Assembly (NCBI RefSeq): GCF_945859705.1 | Contig: NC_079136.1 | Location: 99,430,051-99,494,050, forward strand | Direction: 5' to 3' | DNA: 64,000 nt | Source: Episyrphus balteatus | Taxonomy: Eukaryota; Arthropoda; Insecta; Diptera; Syrphidae | Part shown: positions 1-11,289 of the stretch, piece after piece | Layout: the number at the start of each line of letters is the position of its first letter | How positions within the stretch are numbered: position 1 is the stretch's first letter | Translations under genes and position numbers: made by a program | The notes under the pieces: model-generated | Seen by the model: only the letters and a program-made list of their open reading frames with translations | What the model was told of the DNA's origin: nothing | Databases searched by the model: none

Positions 1-390
1 TAGGCTTTGTAATTACTTTGTTTTTGATTTTTAATTTTTTTTTTTTTAAACTAGAAGAACATTTTTTAAAATAAAATATCATCTTCACATTGTTTTTGAA
101 TAACTTAAAAAAAAAATTGATTCCCGGAATTCTGCATTATTATCTTAAGTTACGAGCTTAGAATATCCTAATAGTCGTAATAGACTATTAATGGAGAAAA
201 ATAACAACTAATCTAGGCACAAAAGCACGCATGAAAGTTCTTCGGGTAGGCAACTGTGAAAAAAATCGAGAGAAGTGATTGATTCGATAAAGCTTGGTAA
301 AGACTGTTTTTTCGAAAGATCTATTGCAGTATAATTTTTTCCTTATTCTTATTTACGTTGGGTGCATAGCCGTAGCTAGGATTTCATTTC
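1..390. other. AT-rich non-coding start of window
   Basis: No gene seen. Mostly poly-A/T-rich sequence. The last 35 bases (ATAGCCGTAGC followed by GATTTCATTTC) run into a poly-G tract and look like the end of a dispersed repeat, because the inverse of the same word (ACGGCTATGG) follows the second homopolymer pair near 5870. Confidence 0.6.
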
Positions 391-409
391 GGGGGGGGGG
401 GGGGGGGGG
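391..409. repeat. G19 homopolymer
   Basis: An uninterrupted run of 19 G, very unusual in this AT-rich context and capable of quadruplex formation. It is preceded by the word ATTTC, as is the second G-run at 5823. Exact length may be affected by sequencing error. Confidence 0.9.
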
Positions 410-494
410 TTAGCTCAGACCAAACAAAATTTTTTTTTAGAAATCACAATACTTTGTATCAACTATATGTAACTGCAGTCGATTCTAAATCCCG

Positions 495-743
495 CTAAAT
501 CAAATATTCATTTGAACTGTGTAGAAGCGAAACATTTGCCAATATCCTTTTTAAGTATTTTTTAGGAGAGGAATTCGTAGTTAAAAGTTTAAAAAAGCCC
601 TGCTTACGGTAAACGAATTTAAAAATGGCCGAATATTCAGCGGCATCTCTAGTTTTGTAGGTACAAAGAGTGATAAGTTGGTTGATATAAATTGCGAGCG
701 TTACGAGCAAGGAAATTTTTTTTAAGAAACAAATTTTAACCAT
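495..743 (-). other. Unrecognised 82-codon ORF
   Basis: An open frame with no recognisable domain, lying directly after the poly-G repeat end. The N-terminal part is hydrophobic and the rest is basic. It may be part of the same dispersed repeat or a chance frame; length alone does not support a gene in this base composition. Confidence 0.15.
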
Positions 744-940
744 TCTAAGGCTTTATAAAAAAAATTATTTCGTACAATTTAATTAAAACATTGAAAAATG
801 GACTTTTTCTTGCACTGAAATTTTGTACCAGAAATTTGACAGGTACATTCTATCTATTGAGTTCTAAATGAAATTAGCAATACTCAAAAACCAAAATTTT
901 AAATAATCCAAGTTGTTTGACATGAGCTAATTACACTGGT

Positions 941-1456
941 CAACAAGGTTTTTGTAACAGAAACCAGGGTATACTTTTCTATAGGCTGAGCTCGAATCCG
1001 AAGTCAGAAAAATTCTATCACATCACGTTTTGGAGATGTTCCCGTTAGAAAATCGAAAATGCCGATTTTTACCAGTTTTCAAAGTTATTTTTTAGCGTTT
1101 ACTAATTTTTTTTTAAATTAAATTTGTAACAGTTTCTAAAAGAATTGTGTCAAAATTTGAAAGCGATTGGTACAGAACTTTTCGATATTTGCTATTAAAA
1201 GCAAATAAATATGAGATGCCCCAAACACTTTGATTTCAAGTTATGATTTCTCGAGGAAGAAAATAGAATGATATTTAAAAGATTTAAACGGATTTAGAGA
1301 GACAAAACTTAATTCTTTTAGAAACTGTTACAAATTCAATTTAAAAAAAAATAAGCAAACGCTAAAAAACGTGATGTGATGGAATTTTTCTGACTTCGGT
1401 TTCGAGCTCAGCACACAAAAAACCTATAGAAGAGTATACCCTGGAACAAAAAAGAA
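941..1456. repeat. Foldback repeat 1
   Basis: The left arm (about 941-1110) carries GTATACTTTTCTATAGG, GAGCTCGAATCCGAAGTCAG, TATCACATCACG and ends near TTTAGCGTTT. The same words return in reverse complement at about 1350-1456 (AAACGC, CGTGATGTGAT, CTGACTTCGG, CGAGCTCAGC, CCTATAGAAGAGTATACC). This is an inverted repeat with arms of ~110-160 bp and a ~240 bp spacer. A diverged second copy lies at 5120-5560, so it is a dispersed family and not a one-off palindrome. Confidence 0.8.
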
Positions 1457-1754
1457 GTTAAATTTTGTTTACCAGTGTTATACTTCACTTTGAAATTTAA
1501 CAATAAACTGAAATTGTTTAATTTTATACAAAACTTAATTCTTTTAGAAACTGTTACAAATTCAATTTAAAAAAAAATAAGCAAACGCTCAAAAACGTGA
1601 TGTGATGGAATTTTTCTGACTTCGGTTTCGAGCTCAGCACACAAAAAACCTATAGAAGAGTATACCCTGGAACAAAAAAGAAGTTAAATTTTGTTTACCA
1701 GTGTTATACTTCACTTTGAAATTTAACAATAAACTGAAATTGTTTAATTTTATA
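1303..1754. repeat. 226 bp tandem duplication
   Basis: Two abutting units, 1303-1528 and 1529-1754, each starting CAAAACTTAATTC and ending AATTTTATA. They appear identical except for one base in the GCTAAAAAACG / GCTCAAAAACG word. The unit contains the right arm of foldback repeat 1, so the arm has been duplicated recently. Confidence 0.9.
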
Positions 1755-1872
1755 ATTTGCTACAAAAGAATAACGAAATGTTGTAAATACAGTGCTTTGC
1801 AAAAGTATAATCGCTCCATATAAAAATGCTATTTATATAAAACCAAGTATTGCAGCGACACCCTTTTATTTT

Positions 1873-1922
1873 TTTACTTGCGATATAGGTACTATATATC
1901 AAGTTATGCATTCGTACAAAAA
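1873..1922 (+). repeat. RepA head fragment
   Basis: A ~50 bp piece with the RepA head (TTGCGATATAGGTACTATA) in plus orientation, directly joined to the tail of a minus-oriented RepA copy. The join marks a rearrangement breakpoint. Confidence 0.75.
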
Positions 1923-2912
1923 ATAAAATGCACGACTGGGTCGCACGAACTTGCTCTTGGAGTTAAAGTTGCTTAAATTTTTAAGACTTTTTATGTAGAA
2001 ATTTGGAAAAAAAAATAAAATTCGTTTAAAAAAAAAAATAAAATAAAATCTGAAATTAAATTGCCCTCCAAAACAAGTATGCAGTTTTGATTGATATATT
2101 AACGTGCATTTTTAGAAAAAAAATTTTCAAAATCGTTAGAGCCGTTTTTTAAAAAAACAATTTTTTATAAATAATTTTTTGGAAAAAAAGTTTAAAAATA
2201 AAATTGTAATGCCATTTTGTAGAAATCACTAATCAACATCTAAAAACAAAATTTCAAAAAAATTCAATGTCCCGTTTTCGAAAATTTCATTTTTCAAAAA
2301 AAAATTTTCAAAATTTTTTTAAAAATCCAAAAATTATTTTTTTGGAAATTTTATTTTTGGTTTATATTTAAATTATATAAATGCTTCTTCACAAAAAGTT
2401 TCGTTGAAATCCAATAAGAAGTTTCGGAGATATTCGAATTTTAAAAAAACGGTTCTATGGCAGGTACCGTTAATAATGATTTTCAAATAAAAAATTTTTC
2501 ATTGAAATATAGACCTTAGCGTAAAACTAACATTTGAATTTTTTAAACAAAATCGTTGGAGCCGTTTTCGAGCTATTTTAATTTTACTAAAATCGGTATA
2601 TGACAAGTACCGTTATTTTTGGTCCAAAAAAATTAATTCCAAAAACCCCTCTGGAGAGTCGCCAAATAACGCTACATACCAAGTTTGACATTAATCGGTC
2701 CATCCGTTTAGGCTGTAGCTCCTTATACAGACAGACAGACAGACAGACTGACAGACTGACAGACTGACAGACAGACAGACAGACAGACAGACGGACTTCC
2801 GGGACCCACTTTTTTGGCATTGTCTACCATCGTAATGTCATGGAAAAATGTTATCTCAACTTTTTTTTTTTGTACGAATGCATAACTTGATATATAGTAC
2901 CTATATCGCAAC
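1921..2912 (-). repeat. RepA copy 1 (tandem unit)
   Basis: A ~990 bp unclassified interspersed repeat read on the minus strand. In family orientation it runs from TTGCGATATAGG, through GACATTACGATG, a GTCT array, several degenerate AACGGCTCTAACGATTTT segments, to GCGACCCAGTCGTGCATTTT. No ORF of its own is apparent; open frames across the array read serine-valine-cysteine-leucine repeats and are microsatellite artefacts. This copy is nearly identical to the next one. Confidence 0.85.
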
Positions 2913-3898
2913 TAAAATAAAATGCACGACTGGGTCGCACGAACTTGCTCTTGGAGTTAAAGTTGCTTAAATTTTTAAGACTTTTTATGTAGAAATTTGG
3001 AAAAAAAAATAAAATTCGTTTAAAAAAAAAAATAAAATAAAATCTGAAATTAAATTGCCCTCCAAAACAAGTATGCAGTTTTGATTGATATATTAACGTG
3101 CATTTTTAGAAAAAAAATTTTCAAAATCGTTAGAGCCGTTTTTTAAAAAAACAATTTTTTATAAATAATTTTTTGGAAAAAAAGTTTAAAAATAAAATTG
3201 TAATGCCATTTTGTAGAAATCACTAATCAACATCTAAAAACAAAATTTCAAAAAAATTCAATGTCCCGTTTTCGAAAATTTCATTTTTCAAAAAAAAATT
3301 TTCAAAATTTTTTTAAAAATCCAAAAATTATTTTTTTGGAAATTTTATTTTTGGTTTATATTTAAATTATATAAATGCTTCTTCACAAAAAGTTTCGTTG
3401 AAATCCAATAAGAAGTTTCGGAGATATTCGAATTTTAAAAAAACGGTTCTATGGCAGGTACCGTTAATAATGATTTTCAAATAAAAAATTTTTCATTGAA
3501 ATATAGACCTTAGCGTAAAACTAACATTTGAATTTTTTAAACAAAATCGTTGGAGCCGTTTTCGAGCTATTTTAATTTTACTAAAATCGGTATATGACAA
3601 GTACCGTTATTTTTGGTCCAAAAAAATTAATTCCAAAAACCCCTCTGGAGAGTCGCCAAATAACGCTACATACCAAGTTTGACATTAATCGGTCCATCCG
3701 TTTAGGCTGTAGCTCCTTATACAGACAGACAGACAGACAGACTGACAGACTGACAGACAGACAGACAGACAGACAGACGGACTTCCGGGACCCACTTTTT
3801 TGGCATTGTCTACCATCGTAATGTCATGGAAAAATGTTATCTCAACTTTTTTTTTTTGTACGAATGCATAACTTGATATATAGTACCTATATCGCAAG
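2913..3898 (-). repeat. RepA copy 2 (tandem unit)
   Basis: A direct tandem repeat of the preceding unit. The left-end word AAATAAAATGCACG recurs 994 bp on, while the right-end word ATCGCA recurs 986 bp on. The 8 bp difference is explained by one fewer GACTGACA unit in the central array. The rest looks almost identical, implying a recent duplication. Confidence 0.85.
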
Positions 3899-4988
3899 TA
3901 AAAAGTTGAGATAACATTTTTCCATGACATTACGATGGTAGACAATGCCAAAAAAGTGGGTCCCGGAAGTCCGTCTGTCTGTCTGTCTGTCTGTCTGTCA
4001 GTCTGTCAGTCTGTCAGTCTGTCAGTCTGTCAGTCTGTCAGTCTGTCAGTCTGTCAGTCTGTCAGTCTGTCAGTCTGTCAGTCTGTCAGTCTGTCAGTCT
4101 GTCAGTCTGTCAGTCTGTCAGTCTGTCAGTCTGTCAGTCTGTCAGTCTGTCAGTCTGTCAGTCTGTCAGTCTGTCAGTCTGTCTGTCTGTCTGTATAAGG
4201 AGCTACAGCCTAAACGGATGGACCGATTGATGTTAAACCTGGTATGCAGCGTTATTGGGCGACTCTCCAGAGGGGTTTTTGGAATTAATTTTTTTGGACC
4301 AAAAATAACGGTACTTGTCATATACCGATTTTAGTAAAATTGAAATATCTCGAAAACGGCTCCAACGATTTTGTTTAAAAAATTCAAGTGTTAGTTTAGA
4401 GTTTAGGTCTATCTTTTTATGAAAAATTTTTTTTTTGAAAATCATTATTAACGGTACCTGCCATAGAACCGTTTTTTTCAAATCCGATTATCTCCAAAAC
4501 TGCTTATTCGATTTCAACGAAACTTTTTGTGAATAAGCATTTATATAATTTAAATACAAGCCAAAAATAATTTTTGGATTTTTAAAAAAATTTTGAAAAT
4601 TTTTTTTTTTTTGAAAAATCAAATTTTCGAAAACGGTACATTTAATTCTTTTGAAATTTTGTTTTTAGATGTTGATTAGTGATTTCTACAAAATGGCATA
4701 CCAATTTTATTTTTAAACTTTTTTTCCAAAAAATTATTTATAAAAAATTAGTTTTTTAAAAAACGGCTCTAACGATTTTGAAATTTTTTTTTCTAAAAAT
4801 GCATGTTAATATATCAATCAAAACTGCATACTTGTTTTGGAGGGCAATTTAATTTCAGATTTTATTTTATTTTTTTTTAAAAACGAATTTTATTTTTTTT
4901 TCCAAATTTCTATATAAAAAGTCTTAAAAATTTAAACAACTTTAACTCTAAGAGCAAGTTCGTGCGACCCCAGTCGTGCATTTTATTA
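3899..4988 (+). repeat. RepA copy 3 (inverted)
   Basis: Begins AGTTGAGATAACATTTTTCC immediately after copy 2 and is its inverted counterpart, giving a head-to-head palindrome centred near 3899. It is more diverged from copies 1 and 2 than these are from each other. It ends at CGACCCCAGTCGTGCATTTT near 4985. Its central array is greatly expanded (see next entry). Confidence 0.85.
3999..4182 (+). repeat. 8 bp minisatellite CAGTCTGT x23
   Basis: Inside RepA copy 3 the word CAGTCTGT repeats 23 times without visible interruption, flanked on both sides by plain GTCT tetramers. The corresponding positions of copies 1 and 2 have only three and two units. All six frames are open across it, which creates spurious ORFs. 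Confidence 0.95.
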
Positions 4989-5119
4989 TTAAAGGGGATC
5001 AAAAAACAAGAATATTGAGAAGAACAAAATGTCCCGTTACTTTCTTTTATAATTTTTAGAAACAAAAACAAGTTTTTCTTCCATTGCAAAAGTATAATCG
5101 CATTTTTTTTATTTTGAGT

Positions 5120-5560
5120 ATGGCCAACAAGGTTTTTGTTACAGAAACCAAGATATACTTTTCTAAAGGTTTTTTATGTGCTGAGCTCGAATCCGAACTC
5201 AGAAAAATTCTATCACATCGCGTTTTTGAGATATTCCCGTTAGAAAATCGAAAATCCCGCTTTTTACCAGTTTTCGAGGTTATTTCCTAGCGTTGGTAGG
5301 TACTACAGTCTCTGAATAAATCGATACATTTATTTTCCCTTACATACTGGATTTAAGGTTAACATAGAACAAAAGTGGGTAATAAGCAACTGAAGATATC
5401 TCGGACAGTAGAAAAGATGTCTGAAAGATTTAAATAGATTTAATGGTAATATTTCAAAAACGAGATGTGATCGAATAAGTTCGTCTTTGGATTCGAGTTC
5501 GGCCACCGAAACCCTTTGAAAAAGCATAGTTTAGTCCCGGCACCAAAAACCATGCATAAG
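5120..5560. repeat. Foldback repeat 2
   Basis: A diverged copy of the 941-1456 family. The left arm (5120-5295) has AACAAGGTTTTTGTTACAG, GCTGAGCTCGAATCCGAA and TATCACATCGCG. The right arm (about 5450-5560) has reverse-complement relics (CGAGATGTGATCG, GATTCGAGTTCGG). The interior differs from copy 1. Confidence 0.7.
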
Positions 5561-5822
5561 TACTTGTGGTATTTAAAGGGTTCTTAAAAGAGCATTTTAA
5601 GGTGTTAACATAGTGCTTAAGGAAATGGTCAAAGAGATAAAAACTCTTTGTAATGGACCAAACAATTTTTGTTTTCCTTTATCAAACTTCATCGACATCT
5701 TCTGCAACGATGCAAAATTGGTAAATCACTAAAATACAAAAACAAATCATTTAGTGCTGCACATATTAGACTTCTATATGTTTATAATATAGGTATCTTT
5801 TGATTTTCTGAAAAAAAATTTC

Positions 5823-5870
5823 GGGGGGGGGGGGGGGTTAAACACCCAAACCCCCCCCCCCCCTAAATAC
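5823..5870. repeat. G15 / C13 homopolymer hairpin
   Basis: Fifteen G (5823-5837), a 13 base spacer (TTAAACACCCAAA) and thirteen C (5851-5863). The two runs are complementary and would fold into a very stable hairpin. The flanking TACGGCTATGG is the inverse of the word flanking the first poly-G at 370, so both belong to the same repeat type. Confidence 0.85.
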
Positions 5871-7471
5871 GGCTATGGTTGGGTGACAAATTTTCAGAAG
5901 TTATTTTCGAAAAATAGATATTTTCTAAATTTGTGCTTGGATAACATATATCATGCGGTAAGGTTTTGCTTTTGGACTTTCGGGTAAATATTTCTTATCG
6001 CAAAATAAAAATAAAGCATTTAAATCTTCCTTTGGGTTTATTTCGCAGTTTGGATTTTTTTTTTTGAACAATTGTAGTTTTTACACATTACACATTTTGC
6101 TTCAAATCGGACCTTGTTTCCTAGAGAGAGAAACCGTTTAAAAAACATTTTAATACAAACAAAATGTAAAAATGGCCAGAAAATTAAAAAAAGCAAGAAA
6201 TCCAGATGTACCTATTCGTATTCGAGTTCATTTACCTACCTAGTGTAAATATATGTACATATCTACAACTCACTGAATGGACAGAAAATCAGTTAGAGAT
6301 AAATTGTTAATTTATTTCATGATTTGGAAGATTAATACTATTTCCGAGAAAATGGATTGTCATTAGATTGTATAGATTTCAATTTAATTTTCCTATATGG
6401 TGTATGTAGTTACTTGTCTTTGTTGTGGATTGCGGTGGATTGATATATGGTCTGTTTGGGTTGCGGTTTGGTCATTGCCTTACAATCTTACATCAATTTA
6501 AATTATGATAGTTGATAAGGATGATTCATAAAGAAGATTTATTTCGAAAGTTAAACTCCTTTTGTACTACATTGTATTTTTTTTTTTTTTTTTTTTCAAA
6601 ACAAACAAGTTATTTGAATACTTTAAAAAAATTATAATTTTCAAACTTAAAAATAATTAAAAATTTAGTTTTAAAATAATTTTTATGCAATTAAGTATTG
6701 TTTAATTTTTATTTTTAATAATTTGCGATGCTATTGTTAATTTCTATAGTCGCAAACATAAAAATCAGATGCAACAATGTCCTTTACAATAAAAGAAAAC
6801 TTAAAGTTAAAAACTTATTTTATTTAAAGACACCATTTTTAATATGGACATGTTTGGACTTATAGGACAAATGATTAAATATGCTGTCAGAAATGCCTTA
6901 GATTTTTTACAAATCCTAAAAAAATTGTTTTTGTTCGAACGTATTTTGAGATAGTTTTTTTTCGTTGGATTCCTAGTAAATTTACAATAATAATGGAATC
7001 CTTAATAAAGATTGTAATCAAAGATTGTTTTCTTGTATTACATTACTGGATGGATAACCCATGTTTTAACATCAAAACTATGTGTTTGAAAATTAACCCT
7101 TCAAAAACTTCCCATCAAATGAATTTAAGAAATGCATTTTTTTAGGTTTTGCAGTGTGTTGTATGTATCAACAATGTTATACCATTTTAAAAAAAAAATT
7201 GAACACATCAACTTTTAAGGTAACTTCCCAAAACATCGTAGTGCATTTTTTTACACTACGGTTCATTGAATTAGAGTCATGTAAAAATTTTTAGTAAAAA
7301 AATGAGAAAAACTAAGATTTGTAGTCACGGCACATGAAAATCCGTCACATTGTGGCTGCTAATACCTAGGCTAAAAGTTTTGTAAATGTCTTTCTTTTTA
7401 GGAATTCTATGAATTACTTCAAAAGTCTAGAAATTTAGGTAAATTTATTAAATATTTTTGAATATGAAGCG
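5871..7471. other. No gene seen
   Basis: AT-rich sequence with long A/T runs (for example T22 near 6575) and no ORF above background. A short stretch near 7402-7438 has splice-like borders, discussed under rejected items. Confidence 0.6.
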
Positions 7472-7700
7472 AGGCGTTCAGAATAATACAGGTTGGTTGT
7501 TTTTTTGGCCATACAAATTAAGAGTTTCGTTTTATCTTAAATAAATAAGAATGGAAGAAAGGAATTCTGGAGAAATAGAGCTATTGATCTGTGAAACTTT
7601 TTTTCCAAAGTTCATTCAGTTCCTGAAGAAGAGCTTTTCAAAGTTCGGAATAGTGCACAAATTTCAAATGGACTTGACCTATTTATTATTCTGAACGCCT
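7472..7700. mobile_element. MITE family 1, copy 1
   Basis: 229 bp with 17 bp terminal inverted repeats (AGGCGTTCAGAATAATA at the left, its complement at the right). The interior has no coding potential. It shares ATTGATCTGTGAAAC and TGCACAAATTTCAAA with a second copy at 22873. The superfamily is not assigned because the flanks do not show a clear target duplication. Confidence 0.75.
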
Positions 7701-8142
7701 TATATCTGCTCAATTTTTATTTTCTTAAAAATTTCCCAATAAATTTCTCTTTCTTTTTTTTAATGACACAAAATCCAATATCTGTAAAAATATTACCCTC
7801 TAGACCAGAAAATTAGCTAACTTACTGTGCAAATATAATCTTCTTAATTATTTTTTTTTTTGCAATTTACATCCTCGCTTTGAGTAGAACGCAATTGGTA
7901 ACTCAGTGAGAACTCTAACAGTTGGAAAGAATCTAATTAAAACGACACCGTAATGTGGCACTGACACTTAATTTATGTCCTTTTTCTGCATGTATTTTAT
8001 TTTTATTTCGCTTTTGAGGTTTTAGCTATGGTTAGTAAGTCACTAACACTTGCAACTTGTTGTGCAAGGCACGTTGTATTAAAGCTCCATATTCTACAAG
8101 TGGATGGAGAGAGAAAAAAGTGTATATTGTTTTTGTTGACAG

Positions 8143-8410
8143 CAAAATAAATGTACGACTGAGTCGCATGTACTTGCTTTTGAACTAACCATTTTAAATG
8201 CCACAACGGGACATTTAATTACCAGTCCAGGTTTTGTTACAATCACCTCACCCAACATAGGTTAAAAAAATCTAATCGATATCGCAAGTGCCGTCTTCGA
8301 GAAAACTGTAACAATGTGCAATGAGTACCTACCGAATTTCGAACAAATTGATCCATCCGTTTAAGCCCTGTCTCAAAGGACAAATACAAGCACAGACAAA
8401 CAGACGGCAT
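8143..8410 (-). repeat. Decayed RepA copy
   Basis: Starts with the RepA tail (ATGTACGACTGAGTCGCATG) and later shows GATCCATCCGTTTAAGCC and degenerate CAGACAAACAGACGG, the array region. The middle of the element is missing or unrecognisable. Confidence 0.6.
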
Positions 8411-9234
8411 AGTTTGAATTATACGTTTTTATAATTTTCGTTCATCGTTATTTTGATTATATTTATACGTTACCAATACCTTCCCTTATTGAACAAGTGA
8501 AAAAAAAATTCAGAACGTATAGTTTGGCTATATCTATGTAATATAATGCTTTGAATAACTGTTGTGAATTTAAAGTGAAAACTCGTAAATAGGTAAACAA
8601 AGGATACCCTAGAATCACATCAACCCGTTTGTTGGAAAATGATAGATAAACTATCCACCTTTACCAAATGGCGATAAGCTTATTGGATATGGATGGTTAT
8701 TTGGGTTATTTTCTGTTTTACAATTTCGAATAGAATTTAAAATATGCTGCTAGGGTCAATATTCTGATGACAATGGTGATGTCATGCATTATGACTTTAA
8801 TAACCAATCAGCAGAGACAACAATGACTTTTCAAAAAGAGAAAGAAATAAGTTTTAGAAATTGAGAGCCAGAACATAAAAAAACGTGGAAAAAACATTTA
8901 GAAAACATTGAGAGGCAATATTAGCATCCGACATTGAATATCTCGGCCATATTGACGATTGTTTTTAGTTTATCTCTTTGAAGACTATCATCAATTTTTT
9001 TTTAAACTTGGTGAAACTAAAGGGTTCATAAAAAAAGTCGATGTTTTTGAAAATTTACGATAGAATCTTTAAATGCAGATAAAGACGGTAACATAGAAGA
9101 CGCGTACTCGTCTTCTCTGATACCGTCTTTATGTGTAAATAATTTGGCTACGTTTAATTAGTTTTTCGTGAAACTTCTAGAACATAATAAACTTTATCAT
9201 GAGACTTACCATAGGTTTCAAGAAAAAATTTGTT
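8411..9234. other. No gene seen
   Basis: AT-rich. It contains one local inverted repeat: GATAAAGACGGTA near 9077 is mirrored by TACCGTCTTTAT near 9120, a hairpin of about 13 bp with a ~32 bp loop. No ORF above background. Confidence 0.5.
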
Positions 9235-10160
9235 CTACACCGTTTGTCTATGTTTGCCCTCTCAAAATTTTCGTTTTTCCACCCTTCAAAAAAATTTTAG
9301 AACAGATTCATTTTTTTTTTTTATAGGAAGTCTGAAAAATAAAAAATACTGTCCAAAACACTCAAATTTTGATATGGACGTATAAAACGAACTGCAATCG
9401 TTTGTCCACTTTAAGTTCAAAAAATAAATTTTGCACTGAAAAATTGAAATTCTCTAAAAAGGCAAAAAAATTAATTTTTTTTTTCAAAATCCCCAAAAAT
9501 TACTTTTTTTTAAATGTAAAATTTCTTTCGTTTTTCCACATCGAATTTTTTTACATACATATATGTACCAAAATTCTTTGTTTGTCCACCCTTTATTTTG
9601 GAGATATTCAAAAAACAAAATTTTGTACTTAAAATTCTCAACAAAAGTTACGCATACACCACATTGTATGTACTGAAAATTTTAAAATCCCAATTTTTGT
9701 CAAAAATTCAACCGGTTATCGTTTGTCCACCTCGAGTTATGGATACAAACCAAACAAATTCAAAGTCCCCTAAGCATTCAAATTTCTGTTGTTTGTCTTC
9801 TGTACATATACTAAAATTCGTCGTTTGTCCACCCTACGTTTAGGAGATATTCGAAAAACAAATTTTGTACTGAAAAATTCAAAATAGAAAAAATCACATA
9901 CTACAGAAATTTGAATTTTTGTAAAAAAGTAATTTTTGGGGATTTTAGGGGACTTTGAATTTTTCAATACAAAATTTGTTTTTTGAATGTCTTCTAAACG
10001 TAGGGTGGAGATTTTGGAGATTTTAGGGGACTTTGAATTTTTTTTTACAAAATTCATTTTTTTTTTTTTAAATATCTCCTAAACGTGCGTAGATTGGACA
10101 TACGATGGTTCTTGGTTTGTATCCATTACTGGAGGTGGACAAACGACAGCAGTTCGAATT
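9235..10160. repeat. Large imperfect palindrome (TTTGTCCACC repeats)
   Basis: The left half has several degenerate units with CGTTTGTCCACC, GGAGATATTCGAAAAACAAA and TTTTGTACTGAAAAATTC (near 9399, 9578, 9718, 9820). The right half holds the same words in reverse complement (9960-10150), ending AGGTGGACAAACGAC. Outer words match across about 900 bp: GGATACAAACCAA near 9740 with TTGGTTTGTATCC near 10110. This is a foldback structure built from internal repeats of irregular spacing. Two short ORFs inside are by-products of it. Confidence 0.75.
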
Positions 10161-10938
10161 TTGAAAAAAAAAGCTCGATTGTTATATTGATATAACAGCT
10201 GTATTCCATCAAGTCAAAATTGTCTTAGAAAAGTTGAGAAAAGGAAGAAATTTCAACATTGCCAAAAAAAGCGCCACTTTGCATAACATATTCATGTCTA
10301 CCTTTAAGCTATTTTCAAAAACATCACGCTCTAGATGGAATTCCAACTAATTCCGATGATTTTTCTTTCTGTATATCCAACTTGTCAACATTCTACCTTG
10401 TTATTGTTATTAGCATATTCAGTATTTCTTTCAATTTTTATTTTTCTTCGAAATAATGTCGGCACGTTTTTTGAAAAAAAAAGAAGTTAATGACTTAGAA
10501 GGTTCCTTATTTTTCTTCAAAGCTAAATTTATCATTTAAAAGGACCAGAATTAGGATACAGTTTTCTACGTTCGGAATTTCAATGTTCTTATGCAAATGT
10601 AACCCGCAGCCCGCAAATCGAAATGATTGTTTCTTGAGACATCTATTTTTAAATGTACAGACAAAAATGTGGAATATTTATATTTAGGCATTTGTATCTA
10701 CTTTTGCAGCTCATTACAACGTGTTTGTTAATAATAGCCTACAGTACTCAAGTTCTGAGTTCGATAGAATAAAAAAATAGATTACCTAGGTGGTAAATGG
10801 ATATTTGAAGTTCGAACATGTATGTATGTAATCCCACACATGTAAATCAAAACCACAAACATAAAAGCTATTCACTGAAAAACAATAAAAAAAAAAAATC
10901 CATGTACATTCATGTACCTATATTCTCTTAAACAGGGA

Positions 10939-11200
10939 TTAGGAAATCAACGTGGGTGTATTGGCTTCGTTAGCTAGTCTAGCCACACCCTCAGGGAATT
11001 TCATTATAGCATTCTGTGTGAGAAGGTGTTCAGAAAACCACTTGTTGAACTTTGGTTAATGTTTTGCTAGTGACATTCAAATTGCTGCTCCTGGCAATTA
11101 CGTATGAGTATAATATTGTAGAACGTCGCGTCGTCCTTTCTAACGCTCTTATTGGAGCCACCAGGACTATAAATATTTGGCTGGCTACCTCATCAATAAC
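10939..11200 (-). pseudogene. Decayed coding segment, unrecognised
   Basis: The local GC content is clearly higher than its surroundings. On the minus strand one frame reads VIDEVASQIFIVLVAPIRAL at its start and continues to about 11050. A second frame then reads FNKWFSEHLLTQNAIMKFP and on to a TAA at 10939-10941. The two frames join if one indel is assumed near 11050. Composition is protein-like, but no family was recognised. The plus strand also has a 74-codon frame here, so the assignment to the minus strand is an inference. Confidence 0.35.
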
Positions 11201-11289
11201 CTATAGGTCACCATCACCGCATTTTATGGCTTGTATGTTAAGTCTTACACATTATTTGGCAGAATATACGAACTAGCACTCCTTGGACG

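Noticed and set aside
985..1010. tRNA-like word GAGCTCGAATCC
   Set aside because: Resembles a T-arm but there is no cloverleaf; it is part of the foldback repeat and recurs near 5180 in the same repeat context.
3972..4194. CRISPR-like regular repeat
   Set aside because: There are no spacers. It is a contiguous 8 bp tandem repeat in eukaryotic DNA.
3685..4334. ORFs of 87-129 codons with SVCLSVCQ repeats
   Set aside because: They are translations of the GTCT/CAGTCTGT array and its flanks in RepA; every frame is open across a stop-free microsatellite.
7402..7438. Exon-like 37-mer (EFYELLQKSRNL) with TTTCTTTTTAG acceptor
   Set aside because: The donor is only GTAAAT and it fits no partner in phase; AG..GTAAA pairs around short open stretches arise easily in this sequence.
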